Positions 20,684 to 31,735 of a DNA stretch of 64,000 bases are shown here, piece after piece. This stretch comes from Diphasiastrum complanatum (taxonomy: Eukaryota; Streptophyta; Lycopodiopsida; Lycopodiales; Lycopodiaceae). Below the pieces are notes generated by a model. That model was given only the letters and a program-made list of their open reading frames with translations. It was not told the origin of the DNA and made no database searches. The stretch is from the NCBI GenBank assembly GCA_029204225.1, contig CM055096.1:60178957-60242956 (forward strand), in the 5' to 3' direction. Each line of letters begins with the position of its first letter. The stretch's first letter is position 1. Both the position numbers and the translations under genes were made by a program.

Positions 20684-22180
20684 CTATTCATCATCAGATC
20701 TTGTATCAGATTCTATGGTAGTATTGTTATGAAGAGATTCTCTGCTAGCGTATGCATCTAATAGATGTGCATTATCCTTATTTCCACTAAGCTCAATATA
20801 AGTGGAATACAACGAATAATGGGAGCTCCTTAAAGGAACATTCCCATCAGTAAAGCCTAAAATGTTCAAAACATAAGATCTTTTGACAAAAATGATCTTA
20901 TTTGTCTTAACAAAGCTATGTCCTCCTAAATAAAATGATAAAGCTTTAACTACCATTATAAGACTCTCCCCGAATGGGCTCAGCTTGGAATGAGCAATAC
21001 ATATCTCACTCTTCAAGAAATGCCAAAGACAGTGGCCCATTCCACTGTCCCTCTGGAACGAGGATGCGTGTTGTCTGAAACCACTCGTCTTGCAGCAAAA
21101 TCATCTATTATGAGAGCATCCTGCAATAGGAAATATGTTAGCAAAAACACATTCAGTGATTGAAAACATTCAAATGCAAGGAAGATTAAACACTTACACA
21201 TTCTTCATCATCAGCAACAACCAGATCAGGATGATCAATATAATGACCACGTACTGAAGTGGAATCATCAGTGAAATGCATTAATGATGGACGAGGGAAG
21301 CCCATCTAGGATTGAAATGTCGTGAATTCTTCATCGGATGGTTTGCCTCGCCCATCCTCAGCTATATTTGATAAAGTCTTATTCAGACATTCTTCACCGG
21401 TCATAAGACCCTCCTCATCATCAAAATCAATACCAGCAACAAGGTCATCTGTCTCAAAATCTACAAAGTCGGAGAATTCAGAAATTGTGCCGGATAATAA
21501 ACATAGAACCTCGTCCTCACGATAGTCAAATAATTTACATAAATCAGTAGTAGTAAAATATACATCATCATTAATATAATATACAGGCAAATTGAAAAGA
21601 CATTTCGAATCCTCCATAGATTTGGATTCATCATCAGATGTATTTTGGCCAATGAAAGAATCCCGGAGAACATCAGTATTTAAATCAATGAAGTCACTTT
21701 CTTTATCAGGAGTGTCAATAAGAAAGTGACTGATATCCTTAATGGCTGATTGAACAAAGGAGGGTCAGCAATAGGAAACTCATCATCATCTGGGATCTGA
21801 ACTAAAAGAAAAAGTACGAAACCACTCTGATATTCAACCAATCAAATTTCTTGTTGCAATACGGACACATAGAACTACTTTTGAAAAGATCAACAATTTG
21901 GTGAACATTCTATCCAGTCTATGTCTAAAAGCTGAGAAGAAATGAACAAGATCAATATAATGCATGTACTGGAGTTGACCTATGGAGAAAACAGGCTTGC
22001 TAAGTATATCTCTGAATCTGACATAATGTTCATAAAATACGTCAGAATTTGGTTGTGCAGTCCTGAAAACATGTAGATATGGCCTGAATAGGCTGTGGAA
22101 GTAGTCCTTTCAGTAATCCCAAATTCACTCAGAAATGAACTCAAGCCCGATTATCATGAGGATGATGAGGAAGAGGCCAT
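20684..22180 (-). pseudogene. Gene B copy 1: unknown conserved transposon protein
   Basis: Read from 22180 leftward: MASSSSSS and stops, then FYEHYVRFRDILSKPVFSIG, DLVHFFSAFRHRLDRMFTKL and a CPYC pair. Later exons include the acidic MEDSKCLFNLPVYYINDDVY (21617) and, after an AG acceptor near 21120, DALIIDDFAARR. The last part reads GMGHCLWHFLKSEICIAHSK and FGESLIMVVKALS. Copy 2 has LDRMFTKL, FLDDFAICR and HALGHYLKFFKNNEISVAHS at matching positions, so the protein was under selection before decay. It converges on gene A (131 bp apart) and diverges from gene C. No known family was recognised; the CxxC pair suggests metal binding. Confidence 0.55.
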
Positions 22181-23009
22181 GGCAGTAGCGTGAATATCAC
22201 ACCTGTGCACGCGGGAGAACTGAACCAAAACTAACTATCAAAATGGTGCAAAAGATGGATATGTATGGCAGACAGATACAAAATATCGCACTTGTGTGCG
22301 AGTAGGTATACTTGCAAACAAACGGACAACAATGAGCGTGCACAAAAGTGATATGTCGCAAATTTCGAGAACGCAAAAGGTAAAAAATTATTCAGTTTCC
22401 GTGCCATTTATACTAAATTTTTGCACGTGTGGTCAACGGACTTATGACACGTGTCTACTTTCAATTCGACAACAGGCACAGGCACGTGTGAGATGACACC
22501 TGCACACGTGTGAAATGACACCTAGACACATGTCACGTGTTCATTCGATTGCTCATAAACATGTGTCACTCTCGCATTCGATCGTACAAATCTCACACGT
22601 GTAGTGTGACAGGGTGACACGTGTCGCTCTCGCATTTGTCCGTACAACTCCCACATATGTGACAGGACGTTCTTTCGCACGTGCGAACCCCAACATAAAA
22701 TCACAAATTTCGATGAATTTTTTCCACTTTTTTTCGCTCCGCATACCACATTTGTGCGCACCCTTCACAATCAAAATTCCTCCTACTACTTCCATGCGCA
22801 CAGGTCCGATACGTCTGCCTACGTGTCACCCCATATTGCACTTGTGCGTCTTTTCTCAAATCTAATCGTTTTCTCTGATATTCGGCTCGCATAGGTCCGA
22901 TATGCCGTACATTCTGTCCGTACATAGTGGTCCTCTGCGAGTTCTTTATCATCCCTTCCTTCTCATCCTAACCTTCACGCACAAGTCCGCTATCACATAG
23001 TTCACGCCC
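22181..23009. promoter_or_regulatory. Divergent B/C promoter region, copy 1, with eight CACGTG boxes
   Basis: Eight CACGTG hexamers lie within 260 bp (22424, 22448, 22483, 22505, 22534, 22596, 22618, 22678), many inside ACACGTGT. A TATAAAT faces gene B at 22412-22406. CACGTG is the plant G-box bound by bZIP and bHLH factors. Copy 2 has four in the same place, so the feature is ancestral. The region also has long pyrimidine/GTG repeats that make small spurious reading frames. Confidence 0.7.
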
Positions 23010-24727
23010 ATGGATAGGAGAAAGCAGACAAGGAGAGACTTCTTCTCTCCTGGCTCATCCTCATCTCCTGCGGTTGCCATCACACCACCTGCTAACCTAG
23101 AACGCGCAACCGCAGCAGGTGGCTCTATGAGATATGCAAGTATCAGAGGTCAACAGCTCTGTTGATCCCAAGAGCTCCATTCTACCGTGTTGTCCGGAAC
23201 ATAACAAGAAATGATCTCGGACAGCACGTTAGATTCACACCGAGTACTCTTTAGTGCCTTCAGGAGGCTGATGAAGACTATATTAGCCTTTTTTTTGAGG
23301 ATTCTTTTTTGCTTGCCATCCATACCAAGAGGGTTACCATAATGCCCAAGGATTTTTAGCTTCTGATGAAAATGAGGGATAGGTACTATAGGTTACATGT
23401 ATCTCAGCCTGCTGCTCCTAGACCAACTCCTGTAGATAGGACTCATCTTCCTACGAAGCGTCCTAAGAAGCAGACAGCCCCCAAGCGTGCTCCTAAGAAA
23501 GTGAAGCCTATCCCAGAATCCATTGTAGATAATGTTGTTGTTGATAATGTTCTAAATATAGCTACCTCTGTTTTGGATACTCCTATAATTGTTGTAGATA
23601 CTACACATTCACCTCCTCCTCCTCCTCCCAATTTCTATACATATATGGATTCGGCTGATTATCTTAAATTTGAGAAAGACATATCGGATGCTATAGATAC
23701 AATTGGTACTCCTTTTTGTTTAAGACTAGAAGAACTTGATTTTAGTATTAATTTTAGAGTTCTAGATTGCCTGGATCTCAAAGACAGATGCGCTTCTATC
23801 AGTGATCCTATGATAGAGTCCGGGCTGACACTCTTGCAATTTGACATTGCAAGAGATTCATCAAACGAGTTGCTGGTGCTGAGTAACTTTCTGCTCCAGG
23901 CCTTCAAGGAGAATAATGACACATTGTCATAGTGTCTGACAAGTGGATTCACACCAGCAACAAAGAATCTGGTCATTCCTTATCATACCAAATAAGATAT
24001 ATTAAGTGCTTCTTCCTATTTTATGCATTAACTTTGACATTTTCAATTTAAATAGTTCTTAGAATTGCCGCTAAAGTACTTTCAATTTTATTTTGCAATG
24101 ACCATTGGAGTTTAAACCTGATCTCTATTAAGAGATTTGTAAATAATATTATTAAATGTTCTTGCAAGATGAATTCGACGAGAAATACGCATAAGGATAT
24201 AGATATATTCATTCCATATCTAAGTAAATATATTCCTACAGACGTTTCCCATTCCGTGGATTGGCAGATTGTCAGCTTGGAGGTAAACTCTGTCTTTCTT
24301 AATAGCATTTTGACATCAGTATTCTAATGAAATATTTTCAATCTAATTTTCTGTTTAATAATTGATTTCTTGTGTGCTGAATTATTTTGCAGTCACCCCA
24401 GCAAAATGATTCATTTAGCTGTGGGTGGTGTACAATGCCAAGTTGTTTTTTGAGTGGTTCATCCTTCAACAAGATGTTGATATTTCTAAGGTAATAAATT
24501 CTGTTTATTCTTATTTTGGAATCATGATTAGTTTTCTATTCTAGTGATGTTATTGGCCATTACTAATACATGAATGTTCTATTTTGCAGTTTACACTTCT
24601 TGAGTACACATCAAGCCAAGTGTACAGATTTAGACAAGAAATTATCCTAAGCATGCTGGCTAGGGCAAGGCTTCAGCCTCCCATTATTGATGATAGTGCA
24701 AAGGATGATGTAGTTGTACTAAATTGA
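23010..24727 (+). pseudogene. Gene C copy 1: histone H3 fold - basic linker - Ulp1-like protease
   Basis: The start MDRRKQTRRDFFSPG is followed, after a small frameshift near 23126, by an H3 core: [67 protein letters not shown] and MRDRYYRLH. It keeps the alpha-N, three-helix order and the KRVTIMPKD loop of H3, with one extra residue in loop 1 and two in-frame stops (TAG at TL/CLQ and DF/LL). A basic stretch (KRPKKQTAPKRAPKKVK) and an acidic/proline linker follow to 23932. From 24057 comes the protease part: FCNDHWSLNLISIKR; exon 24393-24490 SPQQNDSFSCGW; exon 24590-24727 FTLLEYTSSQVYRFRQE to a stop. H of DHW, Q of QQ and C of SCGW fit the C48 (Ulp1/SENP) active site. The usual Asp of the DS motif is Asn (MNST). 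The exon at 24393 is 7 nt short, so the frame is lost. Confidence 0.8.
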
Positions 24728-24922
24728 TATCAGAAAAAATATAGATAGCATAGAACAAAAATACATGTATAGACTTCATAGAAAAATATACATTGATATA
24801 TCAAATGTTGCTCCAGTTTATGAATTTGGGAGCACAAAATACATGTACAGATGCCCAACTTGGACTTTCATTTATTGAATGAAAGAGTGTATACACAAAT
24901 TTTTACTAAAGTTTATTTGAAA

Positions 24923-25823
24923 CTATTGTTCTCCCACAATGGTGATTGTTGTAGATAGATCTTTGCAGCACGTTATCAGCTCCTGTCTTTTTCGCATCTG
25001 TGACATGGCAAATATTAGTGAATGTGCAATTGTAAATGATGACATTTTCTATTATTTTGTTCTATTTTGAAATGGCAATAAACATAAAGTACTTACGAGT
25101 CTTCCATTGATGATAAATCTTAAATATGTTGGTAGATTGGTTTGTAATAGCATGAGCTCTGTTCTGATAAAATCAAGCTTCCAGTGCTCTTCCACCTCAA
25201 CCATAGTCAAATATTGCTTGTATCTCTAGTAGCTAAATGTGAGACTGAGCATTTGCTTTTCGATATGATAACGAAAGATCATTGAGGACTTTTTAATTGT
25301 GCATTCTATGTCATTATTTGTTTTACTATCCCAGCCTTGATCCATGAGATCTGACCAAGTCTCATCTGATAAATCCTTGCAAACAAATAAAGTTGGTGTC
25401 CTACGAACACTAGCACTCGAGAAAAAATCAACAAATGTATGCAATGAGATAAACCAACATAGGTGGACAATTTTCGAGCCTGTGCTTATCTTCATAGCAT
25501 TACAATTACATTTTTGATGATCATGAGGATTGATTTCATGTACTTTGATTTTTGAATGCATATATACATGTTGCACTAAGACTTCTGATATCGATTGGCC
25601 TCCCGGGGTAGTCTTAAACTCCAAAATTGTTGCTTTCCAATAAGATTTGTAAGTCATTTTTGCTCTTTTCTTTTGTCGAAAATTGCCCTTTGATGATGGA
25701 TGCAGCAATACCCATGAGTTCTTCGTATATTGTTGGCTTCCAGTTATCAGCTTCATCTTTCTCATTGTAAAGAATCATAGAATCGATTGTAGATCTGGGT
25801 CTCCTCGCCATTGCTATTTTCAA
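24923..25823 (-). pseudogene. Gene D copy 1: unknown conserved transposon protein
   Basis: Starts MKIAMARRPRSTIDSMILYN, continues DNWKPTIYEELMGIAASIIK, shifts frame near 25690 and continues RQKKRAKMTYKSYWKATILE. Then CNCNAMKISTGSKIVHLC, a CxC...HxC arrangement that could bind zinc. Next come WFISLHTFVDFFSSASV, PTLFVCKDLS, DIECTIKKSSMIFRYHIEKQ, and smaller exons VEEHWKLDFIRTELMLLQ and RKRQELITCCKDLSTTI ending EQ. Copy 2 shares WFISL..FVDFFSS, FVCK.LS, IEC.IK.SSM.FRY.IEK and WSLNYIRWELLLLQ. Gene D converges on gene C (196 bp between stops). The resemblance to a SWIM zinc finger (CxCxnCxH) is only partial. Function unknown. Confidence 0.55.
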
Positions 25824-26231
25824 AGCTTGGGCGCCAAAAATCTCTCTGATATGTTACTTAATTTTAATTTTTCGTATCACATTTAATCTAATGTGAATGC
25901 CAACATAGTCATAGTTACTGCGTATACCATATTTTCATACTATATTTCTATAACTGTAACTAGTATAGTTAGAAAATTTCATTATACTAATCAGCATAGT
26001 AAAGTAAATTTAACTTGAGATATTGACGTCGGGCAGATTAGCACATGTCGGGCAGGAAGAAAAAACCAATGGGATACGTCCATGCTTCCCGGACACAAAT
26101 TTCAAAGTTTTCTATATTGCATTTTTATTTTTTAGTTAATTTGAACTACGTTACGTAGATTTCAAATCTGTGCATTTTGATTGGGCCTGGTGACGGTTGT
26201 AACTAAAGATAAAAAATAAAAGTATCTTTAC

Positions 26232-26267
26232 AAAGGGTCTTTTTGATATTGAGAACTCCTCTAATGT
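26232..26267 (-). repeat. Right terminal inverted repeat, copy 1
   Basis: Perfect 36-bp inverted partner of 18128-18163, ending CTCCTCTAATGT. The inner flank TTTTATTTTTTATCTTTAGT is similar to the inner flank of the copy 2 right end. Confidence 0.9.
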
Positions 26268-26630
26268 CTTGAAAGAAAGATTGAGTGAGATCATCACTCA
26301 TCTTGGACAAGAGTTCAAACTGAAAGCTTCAAATATTGACTGCTATGTGGTCCTTAAATTAGTTGAGATAGGCATGCACGCACTATCTACTGATGTCTAA
26401 CATTTGTCGGTATAAACCTCATTTTGATTGCTCGTCATGTGTTGCCCCACCCAAGCAATTTTCTTGATAGCAATGTTACTAGAATATTAGATTTACATTA
26501 AGCATAAGTAGAATATACATGGATTAGATGTTGGCATGTCTTTAACAAATTTTATTATATTTGTTTAGTACATACGGTCTCATAATGATTACTTATGACA
26601 TGGTATAGAGTGGCTGGCTACAATGTGTAT

Positions 26631-27410
26631 ATGTCATCAACAATGTCATCATCATCAGATAGCGATTCATCTCATGATCGCAACAGCAGGTATATATTGT
26701 TATTGATATTGACATCAATTGCACTTTATTTGTTATTTGAATATGAGTGTATAATTTTTCTTGCAAATTTATTCTTACAATGACATTTGATTAAAATTAT
26801 GAATTCTAGGAAAATTATCGTACCTCCACGTGATTTAGAGAAAGAAAAAAGAATTGAGCTCTATCACATAAAAAAGGAACAAGCAAGACTAAAGTACAAT
26901 GAACAACTATTGACTGGTTCATCTTCAAGCTCTTCTATCAGTCGACGTAGACCGCCTATTGATCCATCACATGTATGTATATTGATTTATGTCATTATTT
27001 TTTTATTTGTAATAGTGATGTACTCCGATTTGGTTGAGGATTGTGATATAGTATATTGCTCTTTGGAAAGCCAAGACACCACTCCATCACAAATGAAGGT
27101 TGCAAATGCACTAAATGTACAAAGACTATTTTGTCAATTTTGACGCATGTTACAATTCGTCACATATTAGAATTTGTCAATTTTCACTTGAATGACACTG
27201 AAAGAATTTGTGCAATTTGCAATTGGATTATTGGACCAGTTTCAACCAGAATATGATGAGAGGATACCATGTACATGCACACAATGCAAAGGCCTTAGGA
27301 TTCGGACAAGGAGGATTGTCAACGATCATATTTGGGCCAATGGAGTGCACACAGAGAATCCAAAAGTACGAGAGGTAAACTCTTTAAAGAGTTTTTTGGA
27401 AATGCTTTAA
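26631..27410 (+). pseudogene. CACTA-like gene, 5' exons with transposase-associated domain
   Basis: Exon 1 (26631-26689) encodes a serine-rich start MSSTMSSSSDSDSSHDRNS. It joins across a GT-AG intron to 26810 (RKIIVPPRDLEKEKRIELYH, IKKEQARLKYNEQLLTG), ending RRRPPIDPSH at a GTATGT donor. From 27190 the frame EFVQFAIGLLDQFQ, DERIPCTCTQCKGLRIRTR, RIVNDHIWANGVH fits the CxCxxC zinc domain at the start of CACTA transposases. The reading frame ends soon after VREVN. The catalytic region is missing. It begins 360 bp right of the four-gene transposon and ends in a tandem repeat. Confidence 0.55.
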
Positions 27411-27486
27411 TCTTTGACCCTTATGACACTTCAAGTATAGTTTGGCCAATAAATATTGAGCGATTGGATGAGTGCCACGATACTTT

Positions 27487-27652
27487 GAAGTTAATCTCTC
27501 ACTTGCTTCTAAAAGGAAAAATCCAAATAGAATAATAAGATGAAGTTAATCTCTCACTTGCTTCTAAAAGGAAAAATCCAAATAGAATGATTAGATGTAG
27601 TTAATCTCTCACTTGCTTCTAAAAGAAAAAATCCAAATAGAATGATTAGATG
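27487..27652. repeat. Three tandem copies of a 55-bp unit
   Basis: Units at 27487, 27542 and 27597 share AGTTAATCTCTCACTTGCTT and AAAAATCCAAATAGAAT, almost identical to each other, so the duplication is recent. Confidence 0.9.
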
Positions 27653-27702
27653 TACCTAATCTTGATTTCCATATCCAATCACCCATAATAGACTCATTCA
27701 TG

Positions 27703-27705
<3 letters not shown>

Positions 27706-27775
<70 letters not shown>
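27706..27775. repeat. GA microsatellite
   Basis: About 35 GA units. Confidence 0.95.
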
Positions 27776-27777
<2 letters not shown>

Positions 27778-28102
27778 ATGAAAGAGTTAAAGGTAACCAA
27801 CACTCCCAATTCTTAAAAGGTGTATAGCCCTTGTTTTCTTCCATTAAAGACGTGGTTTAAATGTTTTTTGTTGGAAGATGAGTTCCACAAAAAAGCCCAA
27901 ACGCCGCAGGGAGGGAGCATGTGGTGACATTTGGAGTAGGATATAATCGTGTGGTTTGGGAGTTTTGATTAGCACTCTATAATGTTCTCTCTGTTTTTCT
28001 CTTCATGTGTGTTTAGGGTGGGTGTGAGTGGCGTGTGTGTGCGTGTGTGTGTTTCATGCTACTGCTTTACGGTTTGTGTTATATATTAGTTTATGTTTCA
28101 TG

Positions 28103-28214
<112 letters not shown>

Positions 28215-28242
28215 TGATACATCTAACATTTTCAATTTTTGC

Positions 28243-28560
28243 AGAAGAAGGAACATAAGTTGGTTTCAAGGAAAAGAGTTGCAAGAGAGATCGAGAATAT
28301 TATTGATAGGATAAATCACATGAATATTGATTTTGGATCATCATTGGCCTTAGATGATGCTCATGTTGATGATGACCCCTTGCATGATATAATTAGTTCA
28401 TCAATGCCTTGTGATTCAATCCTCTCCAAATCTCTAGATCGTTCCCTACACCCAAGCACACCTATCTTGGATGTTGCACATGAGTCCTCCACGATACTCC
28501 ACATGAATTCCACAAACTTGACCACCCCTTTAAAAAAGAGAACACGTCTTGGACGTATTA
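28243..28560 (+). pseudogene. Unrecognised exon-like frame
   Basis: After TTTTTGCAG the frame AAGAAGGAACATAAG encodes KKEHKLVSRKRVAREIENII and an acidic, serine-rich stretch with DDAHVDDDPLHD, ending LKKRTRLGRIM where it meets copia gag sequence of the other strand. It could be a later exon of the CACTA-like gene at 26.6 kb. No family recognised. Confidence 0.3.
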
Positions 28561-29410
28561 TGACTTGCAATACCTGCAAAGCATCTTCATCTTCGACTGA
28601 GGATCTGATGATTGTAATTGACTTTGAGTCTATTTCTGATTCATTGCATCCTTCTTGGAGCTTTTTTGCTTCTGTCACTTAGAGCCTTTGTTGACATATA
28701 GAGCCTGAGAGGAGGAAGTAGACAAAGTGTCTTGAATTCTTCTATTGTCTTCTTGCAGCAACATAGTGATAACTCTAGTAAGAGTTAAATCTGAGTGTGT
28801 TGATATGATCATCACCCAGTTCTCATATGTAGAGGGCAAGCTTGAAAGCAATGTCATAATTGCACCTTGATCGTCTATGACTGCCCATCAGTTGGAAGAG
28901 ATTTTTAAATTAGTTAATGTGACTCTGAAGTAAATCACCAATAGACATCTTTAATGTGAAGAATTTCCTACATAGATGTAACTTAGTAGTTACGTCCCTC
29001 ACATCATATAGTGAGTTCAACATGTCTCAAGAGCCTTTTGACATTTTAGCTTCAGCTATGTGTCCAATCTGTGTATCTGATATATTGAGGATAATAAGTG
29101 TGTAAGCTTTACCTTCCTTCGATTTCCACTTTGTGTCGTCATGCTAAGAATCAAAGAATGATAGATTTGATTAACAAGAGAGAAAAAGTACAAGAATTTA
29201 ATGCATGAGCATAAGCCTCAACTCGAATTAGAGAGAGAAAGAGAGAGAGATATAACGAGCATAATCTCATTAGAGACATTCATTTTAATGAAATGTAGAG
29301 CCATTCTAGCTCTCTTCTTATACTTTGGTATTTCAAGTTGTGCTTGAGGCTCCTCCTCAATACCAAGTACTATGTCCATAACATCCTGGAGTATAAGAAT
29401 AAACTCCATC
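28560..29410 (-). pseudogene. Copia gag remnant
   Basis: From 29409: MEFILILQDVMDIVLGIEEE, ARMALHFIKMNVSNEIM. After a 105-bp insertion: AYTLIILNISDTQIGHIAEA, MLNSLYDVRDVTTKLHLCRK, FFTLKMSIGDLLQSHI, then MTLLSSLPSTYENWVMIIST and a decayed zinc knuckle (CRYCK). The order is that of a copia gag. Stops and the insertion disable it. Its primer binding site is probably the one at 30135-30150. Confidence 0.8.
29143..29250. repeat. 105-bp direct repeat, partner at 30300-30405
   Basis: CATGCTAAGAATCAAAGAAT, AAAAAGTACAAGAATTTAAT and GCATGAGCATAAGCCTCAAC are shared. At 29143 it interrupts copia gag; at 30300 it lies in the leader/LTR side, so a piece of the element seems to have been copied into its own gag. 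Confidence 0.8.
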
Positions 29411-30134
29411 CTTACCTTCCATATTGAATAATTAGAGCTTGTTCCAATCAGACGATGTTGCTACTCTCTTTCACTATAGGTATTTTCAAGGGTGTGCTAC
29501 CTTCCTATGTGAAAAACTTGCAACTATATTTGAGATAGGTCTCAAATATTTCACAAAACAAGATAATCTAGATCAGTCTCTCAAAATGGATTGAGGCACA
29601 TAGACAAGTTTGTTTTCTACTTGTGGCATGTGTTAGATGCTCCAAAAGAAAACACTAAGACTCAAAGGTGTTCAATAATATCAAACTTTGTCTTTAGTTT
29701 CAGTTTTTTGTGTTGGATACTCAAAACAATGGATTAAGAGTCAAGCATAATTGAATCAAATCAAAAAATGGTCACTTGGATTTTGGACCTCTCCCTACTC
29801 TCTTTAAGAGCTTATAACTCTTGATAGACACATCAGATTATTTGGGATCAAATTCTATGGAAAGTACTCTTCATAAGCTTTCCATCAAGCTATAACATCA
29901 ATATCTTTGGACCAAATAACAAGGAATTAAAGGGGACTAAAAATCTCTGATTTTCACACGTGCGAAATTCCAGAATTCCGTACAATGTCAGTTCTGATCT
30001 GAAAATTCAGTTTCTATCCTCTTTGATCCAAACACTTTTCAAGGAAAGATAAAGAAAAGTGATTAACTACTTTTTTTCTTGAATTGGGCTCACAAATTCT
30101 TGAACAATCAGCGAGAATAGCATGCAAAGCTTAA

Positions 30135-30150
30135 TTTGGCTCTGATACCA
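30135..30150 (-). other. Copia primer binding site (minus)
   Basis: TTTGGCTCTGATACCA is the reverse complement of TGGTATCAGAGCCAAA, the standard initiator tRNA-Met site. The LTR lies to its right. Confidence 0.8.
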
Positions 30151-30759
30151 CGACAAAATTTCCAGCAAGTTCACAAATGTGAGGAATGATCCTCAATTAT
30201 GAATGATCTTATTAAGCTTTATGATTAGCACACAAACTGATTCTAGATTGAATACGAAGATCTAGTACAGAATTTAATGGCTTAATCACAATCTAGCATG
30301 CTAAGAATCAAAGAATGATAGCTTTGATTAAGAAGAGAGAAAAAGTACAAGAATTTAATGCATGAGCATAAGCCTCAACTCGAGTTAGAGAGATAAAGAA
30401 AGAGAAATATTCAAGCAAATGATAGTGTAGATCCAAAATGGTATGGAATAGCTTCAAAGCTTGGTAGCTCAAGGTAGAACCACATCCATCCTTCTTCCAT
30501 CCACATCTAAAAGTGAAAACTAGAGTATTAGTGACATTTGTCACTTCTCATGCATGCATTTCTACCTACTTTTACCAAGTGTCATTTTTACAACTAGAAT
30601 TGTACAAATCATCATGCATGTGTCCATGTCACTTTGTGCATGCCTTGCATGTCACTATGGATCACTTACAACCATTGCATGTGATATGCCACGAGTTTCT
30701 ACAAGCATATTAATGACATTTCTAAGTCTATAATCTATATGCAAGTTGTATACTCCAAC

Positions 30760-30974
30760 TAGACTTGAGAAACCCATATAGCTCGAGTTTCTTCTAGGCC
30801 AAATTTGGCATTTACATTATGAAACAGCAAACTTACATAGAGAAAAGCTTGTGGCAAGCCTAAATTCAAGATAGATGATTTTTCATTTTCAACATTCATC
30901 TTAAATTTCCACAAATGATAATTGGATCCATTCAACTTGTCTACAATAAGACCAGCTTTACTTTGAGAATCCAT
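30760..30974 (-). pseudogene. Copia gag N-terminus
   Basis: Starts MDSQSKAGLIVDKLNGSNYH and continues LWKFKMNVENEK, the usual beginning of a copia gag, then loses similarity. It belongs to a second minus-strand element whose primer site is at 31522-31535. Confidence 0.75.
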
Positions 30975-31521
30975 CTGGAACTTAGTTTGTCGATTTTATC
31001 GATGATGCTAAGATGTAGTAATGCCAACATCAGGAATATGATATTGAAAGGTTGAAATGAACTGAAGAGTTTGATATCAGTTTGATATCGTGAAAGATAT
31101 CAAGTATTAGAGCTTTTGCTCTGATATCGAAATAGTACTAGGCCCTGATAGAAATCACAAGTCGAAAAAAGGCAAAAAAGGCGACACTGCATTTTGATTC
31201 CTGACAGGCGAAAAATGCGACACTATTTCAAACTCCGTGCATTTCTGCAGACTGTGTAAAAACACTTGTAAAACTGCAGACTGTGTAAAGACACGAAAAA
31301 ATCCGCAGAATTGGATAAACAATGGATGAAGATTAAAACCGATTAGTAGATTAGTAAGAAGGAGAATAATCCAACACATTGAGTGTTGGATTACAAAAAT
31401 CCCCATTCTACAAATGAAAATGCTTGATTTTTTCAAGAAATCACTCTACCACTCTAGAATTGGTAATACCTCCAAATCACTCACTAGAAATGGCTTCTCC
31501 TCCACTTATAGCCTACAACAA

Positions 31522-31535
31522 AGCTCTGATACCAT
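31522..31535 (-). other. Copia primer binding site (minus), second element
   Basis: AGCTCTGATACCAT, reverse complement of ATGGTATCAGAGCT. Its leader to the gag start is about 545 bp. Confidence 0.75.
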
Positions 31536-31735
31536 GTGAAGAAAATCAGATCACAAAGAGCTAATTATTCCCTTTGATCTTGGCCAAAATGGAAAGTACA
31601 TCTAGCTTCATTAACAATGTAAAAATATTGCATCTACTACACATATAAGATGTAAACTCAATAAGAGCTTTTCAAAATTACAAATGTAAGTTAATTTACT
31701 ATTCCAATTCGTACAACAACAATACTCACATGTGT

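Larger units (their letters stand above)
18128..26267. mobile_element. A-B-C-D transposon, copy 1 (histone H3-Ulp1 bearing)
   Basis: Bounded by a perfect 36-bp inverted repeat: 18128-18163 (starts ACATTAGAGGAGTTCTCAAT, ends AGACCCTTT) and 26232-26267. Inside are four genes in the order A(+), B(-), C(+), D(-), matching the order at 43.4-50.6 kb. After the left repeat comes AAGGAATGCCATGTAGGA, which recurs at copy 2 as AAGAAATGCCATGTAGGA. Every gene is broken: gene A has a large internal deletion, and the others carry stops and frameshifts. A target site duplication is unclear; the bases outside GAGGAG are TA on both sides. Copy 1 could be mobilised only by a complete relative elsewhere. Confidence 0.8.

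Noticed and set aside
23010-23410. Histone part as an ordinary host H3 gene
   Set aside because: It is in frame with the transposon linker, lies between transposon genes, and has the same context in copy 2.
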